A stretch of 64,000 nucleotides of DNA from an uncultured Ilumatobacter sp. (GTDB lineage: Bacteria > Actinomycetota > Acidimicrobiia > Acidimicrobiales > Ilumatobacteraceae), in the NCBI GenBank assembly GCA_905182555.1, contig CAJJBX010000005.1, forward strand, positions 1 to 64,000, in the 5' to 3' direction. This document shows positions 1 to 9,049 of this stretch, in pieces (the first letter of the stretch is position 1; the number at the start of each line of letters is the position of its first letter). The notes beneath the pieces are model-generated. The model did no database searches. It saw only the letters and a program-made list of their open reading frames with translations, and was not told the origin of the DNA. The position numbers were made by a program, and so were the translations under genes.

Positions 1-768
1 AAACCTCTGATCAAAGCGCTCGACGAAGGCAAGCCCGATGGCTCGATGTACGACATGTCATCGATCAAGATGATGAACTCATCTGGTGTCATGTGGACCA
101 CCGAGGTCAAGCAGGATCTCATTGATCGCATCGAGCAGGTCATCCTGATCGACGCGATGGGTTCGACCGAAGGCTCAATGGGCACCCAGATCACGGCCAA
201 GGGAATGCCCACCGAGACGGCCAAGTTCACGAAGAGCCCACTCGCCAAGGTCTTCAATGAGGATGACGAAGAGGTTGTGCCGGGTTCCGGCGAAGTCGGC
301 ATGGTCGCTGCCGGCGGCAACATCCCGCTCGGCTATTTCAAGGACCCCGACAAGTCTGCTCGAACCTTCCGCGTGATCGACGGCGAGCACTATTCGTTCC
401 CGGGCGACTTCGCCACGGTCGAGGCCGACGGCACGCTCGTCCTGCTCGGACGGGGCAGCCAGGTGATTAACACCGGCGGCGAGAAGGTCTTCCCCGAAGA
501 GGTCGAAGAAGCAGTGAAACGAGTCGAGGGAGTTCTCGACTGCCTCGTCGTCGGCATCCCCGATGAGAAGTTCGGCAACGCCGTGACCGCTGTTGTGTCG
601 CCCAGCCCGGGTGTATCCATCGAAGCCGCCACGATCATTGCATCGGTCAAGAGCAACCTCGCTAGCTTCAAAGCGCCAAAGACAATCGTGTTTGTCGACC
701 AGATCCCTCGCGCCCCCAACGGCAAGGCCAATTACAAGGCCGCCAAGCAGATCGCCGAAGCCGCATAG
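1..768 (+). CDS. Acyl-CoA synthetase, C-terminal part (left-truncated by window edge)
   Basis: C-terminal about 255 residues of a class I adenylate-forming acyl-CoA ligase, which activates a carboxylic acid with ATP and CoA. The frame is open from base 1, so the start lies outside the window. Visible family motifs are GSTEG (ATP contact), YSFPGDFATVEADGTL (the aspartate that binds the ribose), LLGRGSQVINTGGEKVFPEEVE (hinge and C-terminal domain entry) and the adenylation lysine in APNGKANYK. The substrate cannot be told from this part. The stop codon TAG shares its last base with palindromic repeat copy A, and the next gene converges from the other strand. Confidence 0.9.
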   Translation, partial: KPLIKALDEGKPDGSMYDMSSIKMMNSSGVMWTTEVKQDLIDRIEQVILIDAMGSTEGSMGTQITAKGMPTETAKFTKSPLAKVFNEDDEEVVPGSGEVGMVAAGGNIPLGYFKDPDKSARTFRVIDGEHYSFPGDFATVEADGTLVLLGRGSQVINTGGEKVFPEEVEEAVKRVEGVLDCLVVGIPDEKFGNAVTAVVSPSPGVSIEAATIIASVKSNLASFKAPKTIVFVDQIPRAPNGKANYKAAKQIAEAA

Positions 769-801
769 TTGCGGATGGGGTCAGGCCCCTTTCGCAACTC
801 T
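768..801. repeat. Palindromic repeat family 1, copy A
   Basis: A 34-bp element with outer arms GTTGCG and CGCAAC and an inner GGGG/CCCC pair around TCAGG, so it can fold into a hairpin. It is followed by TCT. Near-identical copies lie at 10253-10286 and, inverted, at 11119-11152. Here it sits between two convergent genes and its first base is the last base of the upstream TAG stop. No T-run follows, so it is not a classical intrinsic terminator, but a bidirectional end-of-transcript role is plausible. Confidence 0.85.
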
Positions 802-804
802 GTC

Positions 805-1593
805 TCAGAGCAGCTTTTCGGCAAAGAAGTCGAGGACTCGTTGGACACTCGCCTCGTCGCGTTGTTCGGTGAGCGTGGAGTGGTCACTCTTGGCCGTATT
901 CTGCAGTTCGATCGCGATGAACGCATCGCCAAGCTTCTTCCGGAGCATCGCGAACCGGTCCCCGACCAGCTTGTCGCCGGCGAAGCGGAGACCGAGTACC
1001 TGGCAGCCGTCTTGCGCTCGCTGAATGATCGCAGCCTCGTCGTCAGGCGACAGGTTGAGGTTCGCGCCCCGCTCCTTCTTGCCCACAGCAAACGGCATCG
1101 AGGGTTGTGCGATCACCGGCGCGATCATGATGTCGTCGACCATCATTCCGAGTGCGAAGCCGCCCGAGAAGCACATGCCAACGGCGCCAACCCCCGGCCC
1201 ACCGACCTCGTTGTGGATGTTGCGAGCGAGTGCACGGAGCCAGGCAATGACCGGTGATGTCTTGTTCATCGCCATCGTTGTGAACTCTTTGGCGATGCAG
1301 ATTTTCATCATCGACTGCGCCATGTAGATCTGCGACGGCGCTTTCCCTGGCGTACCGACAAGCGACGGCATCACCACGGTGAATCCGCGCTCGACGACGT
1401 CGTTCGCGAACTGTGCAACCGCCGGGGTGATTCCGGGTATCTCATGGACAACCAGCACCGCTGGGCCGCTCCCTCGCCGGTACGTGGAGAAGCTCATCTC
1501 GGCGGCGCTGAACTTGCCAGGCGTCCAGCCGGCAAGCACGCCCGAACGAATCGGCTTGGCATCGGCAGAGAGGGTGGGAGCTGCTTCGGTCAT
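805..1593 (-). CDS. Dienelactone hydrolase family alpha/beta-hydrolase
   Basis: A 262-residue alpha/beta-hydrolase of the dienelactone hydrolase family, which hydrolyses ester or lactone bonds, usually in the breakdown of aromatic compounds; the actual substrate is unknown. The nucleophile elbow reads GMCFSGG, with Cys in place of Ser as is typical for this family, and the catalytic His is in KSDHSTL near the C-terminus. VVHEIPGI near residue 50 is the oxyanion region. I chose the ATG at 1593 because the family alignment starts there; an upstream in-frame ATG at 1686 would overlap the preceding phosphotransferase gene. It lies 7 bp downstream of that gene, so the two are probably co-transcribed. 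Confidence 0.88.
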   Translation of the reverse strand: MTEAAPTLSADAKPIRSGVLAGWTPGKFSAAEMSFSTYRRGSGPAVLVVHEIPGITPAVAQFANDVVERGFTVVMPSLVGTPGKAPSQIYMAQSMMKICIAKEFTTMAMNKTSPVIAWLRALARNIHNEVGGPGVGAVGMCFSGGFALGMMVDDIMIAPVIAQPSMPFAVGKKERGANLNLSPDDEAAIIQRAQDGCQVLGLRFAGDKLVGDRFAMLRKKLGDAFIAIELQNTAKSDHSTLTEQRDEASVQRVLDFFAEKLL

Positions 1594-1600
1594 TGTGTGA

Positions 1601-2635
1601 TCAGTTCTTGTCGAGAAGTTCGAGTGCCGCAGCCGACAGGAGTTCTGGGCCCTCGCGGAAGTTGTCGAGTGTTTCCTGATCGACATCTTGGTCGCCCATC
1701 GCCCCCTGTGAATACCGGGCGAAGACGCCTTCGGAAATTACTGCGAGGCGCCATGAGGAGAACGCTCGGTAGTAGTTGATGTTGCTCAGGTCGCGGCCAG
1801 TGCGGTTGGCATAACGCTCGAGCATGGCTGCGTAGGTGGGGAACCCGTCGAGACCGGACGGGTCGTTGTGTCGGCCTTCGTTGGTGCCCGGGTCGGTCCA
1901 GTACACGCCGAGATAGCCGACGTCGGCGAGCGGATCGCCGAGTGTGCAGAGTTCCCAATCGAGCACGCCAGTCACTCGATCGCCGTCGATGAGCACGTTG
2001 CCGAACCGATAGTCGCCGTGAGCGATCGAGACGCCGACCTGAGTTGGCAAGTTCGCGGCGAGGCGACGTGCGACTTCGTCGACTGCTGGTAGGTCACGCG
2101 TCTTGGACTTCTCCCACTGCGTGGTCCACCGCTTGACCTGGCGTTCGACATAGCCCTCGCGGCGCGCAAGGTCGCCGAGCCCGATGGCATCGATGTCGAC
2201 CGAGTGGAGGTCGGCGAGCACATCAATCAGATGCTCACTCGCAACGCGCCGCTGCTCGAGTGTGGTGTGCTCCTCAGCCCGTTCTTGGGAGTCGAGCACG
2301 ACGCCAACGACGTGGCTCATCACATAGAACGGCGCACCGGTCACTTCGACGTCGCGACAGACACCCAACGTTTCGGGCACCGGCACATTGGTCTGGCCGA
2401 TTGCCGAGATGATGCGGTGCTCTCGCTCCATGTCATGCGCCGTGGCGAGCACGGAGCCGGTCGGCGGGCGGCGCAGTACGTACTTGCGATCGTTGGCATC
2501 GGTAACGGTGAAAGTCAGGTTCGACCGGCCGCCAACGATGATGTCGAACCGAAAGGGGGCCTCCGATCCCGCGATATTGGCCACGAGCCAATCGGTCACT
2601 CGGGGCACATTGATTCCAGCGATCTCGGTCACCAC
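1601..2635 (-). CDS. Phosphotransferase of the aminoglycoside-phosphotransferase (APH) fold
   Basis: A 344-residue small-molecule kinase of the APH/choline-kinase fold. VGGRSNLTF and YVLRRPP supply the N-lobe nucleotide loop and lysine region, IAHGDYRFGN (about residue 205) is the Brenner-type catalytic loop with Asp and Asn, and VLDWELCTLGDP is the metal-binding DFG equivalent. This subgroup is often found beside acyl-CoA dehydrogenases and ligases in actinobacteria and resembles the kinase domain of ACAD10, which suggests phosphorylation of a hydroxylated acyl substrate rather than antibiotic resistance; that is inference. It is co-directional with the dienelactone hydrolase 7 bp downstream. 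Confidence 0.85.
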   Translation of the reverse strand: MVTEIAGINVPRVTDWLVANIAGSEAPFRFDIIVGGRSNLTFTVTDANDRKYVLRRPPTGSVLATAHDMEREHRIISAIGQTNVPVPETLGVCRDVEVTGAPFYVMSHVVGVVLDSQERAEEHTTLEQRRVASEHLIDVLADLHSVDIDAIGLGDLARREGYVERQVKRWTTQWEKSKTRDLPAVDEVARRLAANLPTQVGVSIAHGDYRFGNVLIDGDRVTGVLDWELCTLGDPLADVGYLGVYWTDPGTNEGRHNDPSGLDGFPTYAAMLERYANRTGRDLSNINYYRAFSSWRLAVISEGVFARYSQGAMGDQDVDQETLDNFREGPELLSAAALELLDKN

Positions 2636-2861
2636 CTGAACGTACCGGCCGACTCCCCACGCGCTGCAACCGGTGGCCAGGTCTCTGCGTCAGCAAAACA
2701 GCAACCAACGAAGCTTGAGTTCGCACAAACAACGAAAAGCGTGATGCCGATACGAGATGAGGACGCCACTCAGATTGTTCGGGGCAAAGAATGCACGAAC
2801 GAGTCGGCCTTCGCCGACGAGAGTTGCGGGGCGATGCAGGGTTTGAGCGACGTGGCGTCGT

Positions 2862-4061
2862 TCAGCCGGGACGGCCCACGCCGACGACCTTGTTCCAGTT
2901 GACCGAACCGATGTTCACGATGCCGCCCGTGTTCGGAGCATGCACCTGCTGACCATTGCCGAGGTACACGCTGACGTGGCTGATCGGGCTGTAGAAGAAA
3001 ATCAGGTCGCCCGGCTGCGCAGCACCCTTGCTGACATGCGGGATAGACGCGTACTGCGCACGTGACTGGTGTGGCAGGTAAACGCCAGCCTGGGCCCAGG
3101 CGTACTTAGTGAGCCCGGAGCAATCGAACGACACCCCGGGGTTCGAGGTGGCGTAGCGGTACGGGACACCCTGCTGGCTGAGCGCCGCATTCACGGCCGC
3201 GCCCGCACGTGATGAAACCGCAGGAGTAGCCGTGGCAGTCGGCGCTGGCGTCGAGCCACCGCCAGAGTTGCTGTTGCCACCGCCGTTGGCCGGTACCGGG
3301 CCGGAGCCGCCCCCATTCGAAGCAGTCGTCGAAGACCCGCCAGAGTTATTACTGTTCGCTGCTGCAGCAGCGGCTGCGTTCGCTGCAGCAACTTGCGCTT
3401 CATATTCGGCGCGAACACGGGCAGCAGCTTGAGCAGCGCGGCGCGCTTCTTCCTCTTGGATGACCTGGCCGAGCTTGGCTTCGGCGTCGGCGCGAGCCTG
3501 GGTGTATTCGGCAGTGAGCTCGTCGGTGCGAACTTGAGAGTCTGCGAGATCCTTGGTGAGTTGCTCGGCCTGCGTGCGCTTGCGGCCAAGATCGGCGCGC
3601 TCCTCTTCAAGGTCTGCAACGATTGCGTTCAGTTCATCGGTTGTGACCGTGCCGGCGCTGAGAGCGACACGGGCAAGTTCGTCGCGCTGCATGATCGCAT
3701 TGAGATCGGAGGTGTCTTCGAACAGCGGTCCAAGTGGAGTGGACCCGGCACCGACGAACGAGCGGATTGCCATCTCACCCAGGTCGCCGCGCAGCTCACC
3801 GATTTCGGATTCTTTGGCAGCGACGCGAGCTTCAGATTCCACAATCTCGCTGTCGAGCACAGCTTTTGTGTCGACGGCGATCACGTATTCCTCGCCGATC
3901 CGGCGGGCATTTTCTTCGAGCCGTTCGAGCTCGTCAACGATGTCTTCGACGCGTCCGCGCTGCGCATCGACCGGGCTGGCGTATGAAACAGTCGGCGTGA
4001 ACGCCGGCACCAGCAAAGCCGCAGCCACGGCAATGGGAAGAACACGGAGTAGTTGCTTCAT
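2862..4061 (-). CDS. Secreted NlpC/P60 peptidoglycan endopeptidase with N-terminal coiled coil
   Basis: About 399 residues in RipA/RipC-like order. A signal peptide (residues 1-30, hydrophobic core LPIAVAAALLVPAF) leads into a long charged coiled coil (about 35-220), an Ala-rich and Gly/Ser/Asn-rich linker (about 220-290), and a C-terminal NlpC/P60 domain. The catalytic Cys is in FDCSGL, the His in ISHVSVYLG and the third polar residue in VHAP. It should cleave the D-Glu to diamino-acid bond of the cell-wall stem peptide, probably at septation, with the coiled coil giving autoinhibition or recruitment, as known for relatives. The start at 4061 gives a clean signal peptide; a longer in-frame start at 4097 is less likely. 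Confidence 0.9.
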   Translation of the reverse strand: MKQLLRVLPIAVAAALLVPAFTPTVSYASPVDAQRGRVEDIVDELERLEENARRIGEEYVIAVDTKAVLDSEIVESEARVAAKESEIGELRGDLGEMAIRSFVGAGSTPLGPLFEDTSDLNAIMQRDELARVALSAGTVTTDELNAIVADLEEERADLGRKRTQAEQLTKDLADSQVRTDELTAEYTQARADAEAKLGQVIQEEEARRAAQAAARVRAEYEAQVAAANAAAAAAANSNNSGGSSTTASNGGGSGPVPANGGGNSNSGGGSTPAPTATATPAVSSRAGAAVNAALSQQGVPYRYATSNPGVSFDCSGLTKYAWAQAGVYLPHQSRAQYASIPHVSKGAAQPGDLIFFYSPISHVSVYLGNGQQVHAPNTGGIVNIGSVNWNKVVGVGRPG

Positions 4062-4240
4062 AGGAACGAGACGAACCCTAGCGAATATGACGATCATGTT
4101 GCGAAATCGGAACGAAAGTTCACATAGTGCGATCAGTCACCCTTCGAGCGCCTGAATTTTTGTGCGAGCGATTGCAGGGTCCATCTGTGTAATCCCTCAC
4201 ATAACCGCTGTTGACCACGAGCGGGAACGTGCGCACCGGT

Positions 4241-4282
4241 CGAACGTCAGCGAGTTCGAACGTCAGCGAGTTCGAACGTCAG
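4241..4282. repeat. 16-bp tandem repeat, about 2.6 copies
   Basis: CGAACGTCAGCGAGTT repeats at 4241, 4257 and (partly) 4273 in the 294-bp gap between the NlpC/P60 gene and guaA. Each junction contains GTTCGAAC, a short palindrome. The gap holds no credible gene. The repeat lies just downstream of the guaA stop codon and upstream of the peptidase start; a function is not evident. Confidence 0.8.
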
Positions 4283-4355
4283 TCCCAAGAAAGAGGGATC
4301 GGCGACGCAGTCAACGCACGAGCGACGCAGGAACTCGAAGCGGCGGAGCCCCTTC

Positions 4356-5918
4356 TCACTCCCATTCAATAGTGCCGGGCGGCTTGCTCGTGATGTCATA
4401 AACGACGCGATTGACCCCGTCGACTTCGTTGATGATGCGCTGACTCATCACTTCGAGCGTCTCGTACGGAATACGCGCCCAGTCAGCGGTCATTGCATCT
4501 TCGCTCGTCACTGCCCGGATGACGATCGGGTTGCCGTAGGTGCGTTCGTCGCCCATCACCCCAACCGAGCGGACGTCGGCGAGGAGCGCTGCGTAGCTCT
4601 GCCAGATCTCGCGCTCGAGGCCCGCCGCTTTCAGTTCTTCGCGAACAATTGCGTCGGCTTCCTGAAGCAGCGACACGCGCTCCGGCGTAACCTCACCGAT
4701 GATCCGGACGCCGAGGCCCGGGCCGGGGAACGGCTGGCGCCAGACCATCTCGTCGGGCAGGCCGAGCTCGGTGCCAAGCGCACGGACTTCGTCTTTGAAA
4801 AGGTCGCGGAGCGGCTCGATCAGTTCGAGCTCCATGTCGTCGGGGAGGCCACCGACGTTGTGGTGGCTCTTAATAACCGCAGCTGTTCCGTCGGCACCAC
4901 CGGACTCGATGAGGTCCGGATACAGCGTCCCCTGGACGAGGAACTTCGCTTCGGTGATGCCCCCGGTGTGCTTTTCGAAAACCCGGATAAACCGCTCGCC
5001 GATGGCTTTGCGCTTTGACTCGGGCTCGGTCAACCCAGCCAACGCCTCGAAGAACGACGGGCCTTCATCAGCATGAATCAGCTCGATGCCGAGGTGGCGA
5101 CGGAAGGTCTCCACAACCTGAGCGCTTTCGTTCTTGCGCATCAGACCAGTGTCGACGTACACGCAGGTCAGCTGCGAACCAATCGCCTTATGCACGAGCG
5201 CTGCCGCCACCGAAGAGTCGACTCCACCGGACAAACCACAGATCACACGAGCGTCGCCGACGCGTTCGCGGATCAGCGCCACTTGCTCCTCTACCACCGA
5301 TGACATCTTCCACTCGGGCGCGATACCGGCGCGTTCATGGAGGAAACGCTGCATCGCTGCGAGGCCATACGGCGAGTGCTTCACCTCGGGATGGAACTGG
5401 ACGCCGTAGATCTTGCGCTCCTCGTTTTCCAACACTGCCACCGGTGCACCGGGCGACGACGCCGTCACGGCAAAGCCGTCCGGAGCTTCAGTGATGCCGT
5501 CGAAATGGCTCATCCAGCATTCGTGGCGGGCTGGCGCCTCGTCGGGAAGGATGAGCGAATCGCCGAGACGCTGCAACTCTGCTCGGCCGTACTCGCCGCG
5601 CATGCCGCGACCGACGGTGCCTCCGAGTTGCTGTGCGATTAATTGCGCGCCGTAGCAGATACCAAAGATCGGGACGCCGAGGTCGTATACGGCCGGATCG
5701 AGCGAGGGGGCACCCTCGACGTGCACGCTCTTCGGCCCGCCAGACAGGATGATGGCGGCCGGATTCTTCGCCGCCATCTCGGCTGCACTGAGGCGGTGGC
5801 CGACGATCTCGGAGAACACGTGGAGCTCACGAACCCGTCGTGCGATCAGCTGGGCGTATTGAGCGCCGAAGTCGACGACCAGGACGGTGGCACGGGGGGT
5901 CTGCTGCGATTGACTCAA
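4356..5918 (-). CDS. guaA: GMP synthase (glutamine-hydrolysing)
   Basis: Converts XMP to GMP using ATP and glutamine, the last step of GMP synthesis. It has an N-terminal class I amidotransferase (nucleophile in GICYGAQ, His-Glu pair in [10 protein letters not shown]), an ATP-pyrophosphatase domain with the P-loop [10 protein letters not shown], and the C-terminal dimerisation domain ending in the family tail KPPGTIEWE. With a TTG start at 5918 the protein is 520 residues, the family norm. The frame stays open to 6185, but the extra 89 residues overlap the divergent plus-strand gene and look non-coding. No strong ribosome-binding site is visible before the TTG, so the exact start is uncertain. 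Confidence 0.95.
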   Translation of the reverse strand: MSQSQQTPRATVLVVDFGAQYAQLIARRVRELHVFSEIVGHRLSAAEMAAKNPAAIILSGGPKSVHVEGAPSLDPAVYDLGVPIFGICYGAQLIAQQLGGTVGRGMRGEYGRAELQRLGDSLILPDEAPARHECWMSHFDGITEAPDGFAVTASSPGAPVAVLENEERKIYGVQFHPEVKHSPYGLAAMQRFLHERAGIAPEWKMSSVVEEQVALIRERVGDARVICGLSGGVDSSVAAALVHKAIGSQLTCVYVDTGLMRKNESAQVVETFRRHLGIELIHADEGPSFFEALAGLTEPESKRKAIGERFIRVFEKHTGGITEAKFLVQGTLYPDLIESGGADGTAAVIKSHHNVGGLPDDMELELIEPLRDLFKDEVRALGTELGLPDEMVWRQPFPGPGLGVRIIGEVTPERVSLLQEADAIVREELKAAGLEREIWQSYAALLADVRSVGVMGDERTYGNPIVIRAVTSEDAMTADWARIPYETLEVMSQRIINEVDGVNRVVYDITSKPPGTIEWE

Positions 5919-5985
5919 GACTGTGAATCGTAGAGCAGTGGCACCATCCAGCCGCCCAGTCCTGAACGAGAAGTTCAGTCGAACG

Positions 5986-6324
5986 ATGTGCGCGCTCATC
6001 GCGATACTCATCATGTTCGCGTCGGCACCGGCAACGGCGCACGCAATCGAAGCACCTGCCAACGTGGCAACACCGTCTGAGGCGCTGCCGGTATCGACCG
6101 ACGTTTCCGTCGACGTCGATACGCCGCGGCCGCCGACCACGGCGAACGATTTCTTCCCTGAGGATCGCGACCTGACGTCGTGCATCGGTGTGCTCGAGCG
6201 GCCGGGTTGCGGCAGCGAAGAACGCGGCGGTTGGCGTCAGGGGCTTATCCTGCTCGCCGTCGTCGGTGGCCTCACGGTCGTGTTCGGCAACGTCATCCGC
6301 AGCAACCGCAAACGGAACGGCTGA
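5986..6324 (+). CDS. Small secreted or membrane-anchored protein, unknown function
   Basis: A 112-residue protein with an N-terminal signal peptide ([19 protein letters not shown]), a short acidic and Pro/Thr-rich middle, a motif [20 protein letters not shown] (two Cys) followed by GGWRQ, and one C-terminal transmembrane helix (about residues 86-103) ending in a basic RSNRKRNG tail. This means an exported loop tethered by its C-terminus. I recall short proteins with the same DLxxCIGxxERPGCG pattern in other actinobacteria, but no function. It is divergent from guaA, and 67 bp separate the two starts. The ATG at 5986 is chosen because the signal peptide begins there. Confidence 0.7.
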   Translation: MCALIAILIMFASAPATAHAIEAPANVATPSEALPVSTDVSVDVDTPRPPTTANDFFPEDRDLTSCIGVLERPGCGSEERGGWRQGLILLAVVGGLTVVFGNVIRSNRKRNG

Positions 6325-6326
6325 TG

Positions 6327-7487
6327 TCACCGGCGTAACGGCTGAAGTGACCGATAGGTGGCGCAACGCCACGCCCACTCAAACGGCCCGAAGCGGAACC
6401 GGGCAAGCCACCACGGTGACCACGCCAGCTGCAGCCCCCAGACCGCCACGACAAACCCCAGCACGAACGTCCGGGAGACGTCGACTCCCTCGAGAGCGGT
6501 TGTGAGAACGGCAAGACCGATGAGCGTTTGAGTGAGGTAGTTCGTCAGCGCCATCCGGCCAACTGCCTGGAACCGCGCATGGAGCCCTCCCGAATTCCGG
6601 CCAGCCCACAAGACAATGAGCGATAGGCAACCGAGTGCCATCGGAACCGTCCCGAACGTTGAGATCGCATGGCCAGACAAGGCCGACGACCCAGCCCAAT
6701 CGGTGGATGTGTTCATTAACAATCCAGCTGCCGACAGTGGCACGCCGACCCCGAAGCCCCACACGGCAGCGCGGCGATAGACCGCCTGACTCGCATTTCC
6801 CTGCACGAAACCGAGCCGGAACAGGCCGACCCCGATCAGCATTAACCCGAGGGCCCGGCCGAAGGCGTCAAGAAGGAACAGTCCGGCGACGCCATCCGAC
6901 AGTTCGCCTCCGATGAACCACACCTCGCCGAGATCGGCGTCCTCGATCGACGAATTGACCAGGAGCGACAGAACAGCTGACGCATTTGCCACAGCGAGGC
7001 CGATGCCAAACAGCCACGCCGCAGGCAACTTGTGAAGCAGAAGAACCACCGGGGCACACAAGGCGTACACCGTCAGGATGTCGCCGTCCCACAAGATCGT
7101 GTGGGCGAGACCGACAATGAACAAGAGCAGGTTCCGCCACAGACTCAACCAGATCGATCGACGGCCCTTCGCTGCGGCTCGGTCAGCAAAGATCACGATG
7201 CCCACACCGAACAGCAGTGAAAAGAGCGCCATCATTTTTTGGTCGACCAAGATTCGGCCGGCAACGCCGATCGCCGTATCGAGCAGAGTCTCGTTTCCGG
7301 CCTGCTCGAGGTTCTTGTAAGCGGCAATGGGGAGCGCAAACGTCACGGCGTTCATCAGCAGGATCCCGAGCGTCGCGACGCCGCGGATCACATCGAGGCT
7401 GTCGATGCGCTGGGCTGTTTGAGGCGCTGTTGGGGTGGCTGTTGGCGAGGAGTCGGTGACGACAGGGGTGTCGGGCATGGACTGCAT
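6327..7487 (-). CDS. DUF418-family integral membrane protein (YeiB-like)
   Basis: 386 residues with about ten hydrophobic helices. The N-terminal RIDSLDVIRGVATLGILLMN motif and the C-terminal FRFGPFEWAWRCATY motif are diagnostic of the DUF418/YeiB family, which is related to membrane acyltransferases of the heparan-glucosaminide acetyltransferase type. A transported or acylated substrate is not known. The start at 7487 (MQSMPDTP) could also be the second Met at 7478. It converges on the small plus-strand gene with a 2-bp gap and is divergent from the decarboxylase. Confidence 0.85.
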   Translation of the reverse strand: MQSMPDTPVVTDSSPTATPTAPQTAQRIDSLDVIRGVATLGILLMNAVTFALPIAAYKNLEQAGNETLLDTAIGVAGRILVDQKMMALFSLLFGVGIVIFADRAAAKGRRSIWLSLWRNLLLFIVGLAHTILWDGDILTVYALCAPVVLLLHKLPAAWLFGIGLAVANASAVLSLLVNSSIEDADLGEVWFIGGELSDGVAGLFLLDAFGRALGLMLIGVGLFRLGFVQGNASQAVYRRAAVWGFGVGVPLSAAGLLMNTSTDWAGSSALSGHAISTFGTVPMALGCLSLIVLWAGRNSGGLHARFQAVGRMALTNYLTQTLIGLAVLTTALEGVDVSRTFVLGFVVAVWGLQLAWSPWWLARFRFGPFEWAWRCATYRSLQPLRR

Positions 7488-7626
7488 CTTGTCTGGGCGC
7501 CACCGGGCAAGCGTCCGCCCCAGGTCCCCCGCTCCTCATCCGCGAGACGGACCCGGGAACGACGTGTGCCATCCGTCAGGTCGCCCCAAGGCAGCCGGAA
7601 TCGAGACAGAGTTCTACTCTGCAACG

Positions 7627-9045
7627 ATGACGCCGGAAGAGTTCCGCAAGCACGGCCACGACATGGTCGATTGGATTGCCGAGTTCCTCGAACACGGTGT
7701 GGCTGAGCAGCGCGTCTTTCCCGAGACCAAACCCGGTGATATTCGGGCGCAGTTGCCCGAGCATCCGCCCACCGAGCCCGAATCGTTCGACGCTGTGATG
7801 GCCGACCTCGAGCAAATCATCGTGCCGGGGCTGACCCAGTGGCAGCATCCCGACTTCTTCGCATGGTTCCCGTCGAACATCACCTATCCGTCGATACTCG
7901 GCGAACTGATGTCGGCCGGACTCGGCATTAACGTGATGGCCTGGGCCACGTCACCGGCAGCAACCGAACTCGAGACGCTGATGCTCGACTGGATGCACGA
8001 GCTACTCGGGCTCCCTGACCAGTTCCGATCCACCAGCGAATGTGGCGGCGGAGCGATTCAGGGCACAGCCAGCGAGTCGACACTGATTGCCATGCTGGCC
8101 GCCCGCTGGAGGGCCACCGGTGGCGAAGTGAACGCCACCGGCGACACCACACATCTCGTCGGATACTGCACAGCCCAAGCGCATTCCAGTATCGAGAAGG
8201 GATTCCGCATCGCCGGTATCGGCACCGACCGCGTGCGCTTCGTGCCGACCGATGACGAGTTCGCCATGCGGCCCGATGCGTTTGCCGACTTGGTGGCTGC
8301 CGACCTCGCTGCTGGGCTCACACCGTTTTTCGTCGTCGCCTCGCACGGCACAACCTCCTCAATGGCGTTCGACCCGACACCGGCGATCGCTGAAATCGCG
8401 CAGCGGCACAACATCTGGCTACACGTCGACGCTGCGATGTCTGGAATTGCAGCGCTCGCTCCCGAGCATCGCTGGGTCAATAGTGGCCTTGATTTGGCTG
8501 ACTCATACACCACTAACCCGCACAAGTGGATGGGGATCAACTTCGACTGCAACTTGTTCTGGACCGCCGACCGGTCGGCCTTGATCAGCGCGCTCAGCAT
8601 CCTGCCGCCATATCTCGCATCCGAAGCCGCTCAGTCTGGCAGCGCCATTGACTACCGCGACTGGGGCGTGCCACTCGGACGACGGTTCCGCTCTCTCAAG
8701 CTATGGTTTGCGTTACGGACCGAAGGTGTGGCCCCGATCCAGGCCATGCTTCGAGAGCATGTTGCGCTCACGCAGGAGCTTGCTGGTTGGGTGGCATCTC
8801 ATGAGCGGCTGAACATCGTCGCACCACACCCGCTCAACCTGCTGTGCGTTGCGCACGCCGACGGCGACCAAGCAACCGATGCCCTGATCAACGTAGCGAA
8901 CGCCGCGGGCATCGGGCTCTTCACACGGACGGTGCTCGACGGGCGATCGGCCCTCCGCATCTCCATCGGGGCGCGTGCAACCACGCGCGACAACGTAGCT
9001 GTCATGTGGGATCAGCTCGCCACCCTCGCCGAATCGCAGAGCTGA
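7627..9045 (+). CDS. PLP-dependent group II decarboxylase (aromatic-L-amino-acid decarboxylase-like)
   Basis: 472 residues. The start ATG at 7627 (MTPEEFRKHGHDMVDWIAEF) matches the usual start of this family. The PLP lysine is in TTNPHKWMG, the cofactor-stacking His in VVASHGTTSSM, and the Asp that binds the pyridine nitrogen in WLHVDAAM. HPDFFAWFPSNITYPSILGE matches the aromatic decarboxylase substrate region. Likely substrates are Trp, Tyr, Phe or DOPA, giving the amine and CO2; the choice cannot be made by eye. The MFS transporter gene begins 5 bp after its stop, suggesting an operon in which the amine or a precursor is transported. Confidence 0.9.
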   Translation: MTPEEFRKHGHDMVDWIAEFLEHGVAEQRVFPETKPGDIRAQLPEHPPTEPESFDAVMADLEQIIVPGLTQWQHPDFFAWFPSNITYPSILGELMSAGLGINVMAWATSPAATELETLMLDWMHELLGLPDQFRSTSECGGGAIQGTASESTLIAMLAARWRATGGEVNATGDTTHLVGYCTAQAHSSIEKGFRIAGIGTDRVRFVPTDDEFAMRPDAFADLVAADLAAGLTPFFVVASHGTTSSMAFDPTPAIAEIAQRHNIWLHVDAAMSGIAALAPEHRWVNSGLDLADSYTTNPHKWMGINFDCNLFWTADRSALISALSILPPYLASEAAQSGSAIDYRDWGVPLGRRFRSLKLWFALRTEGVAPIQAMLREHVALTQELAGWVASHERLNIVAPHPLNLLCVAHADGDQATDALINVANAAGIGLFTRTVLDGRSALRISIGARATTRDNVAVMWDQLATLAESQS

Positions 9046-9049
9046 ACCG

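Noticed and set aside
768-801. Classical rho-independent terminator
   Set aside because: The hairpin is good but neither strand has a T-run after it; the repeated occurrence fits a repeat element better.
5919-6185. N-terminal extension of guaA by 89 residues
   Set aside because: The amidotransferase domain starts right after the TTG at 5918; the extension is the reverse of a small exported protein and lacks similarity to GuaA.
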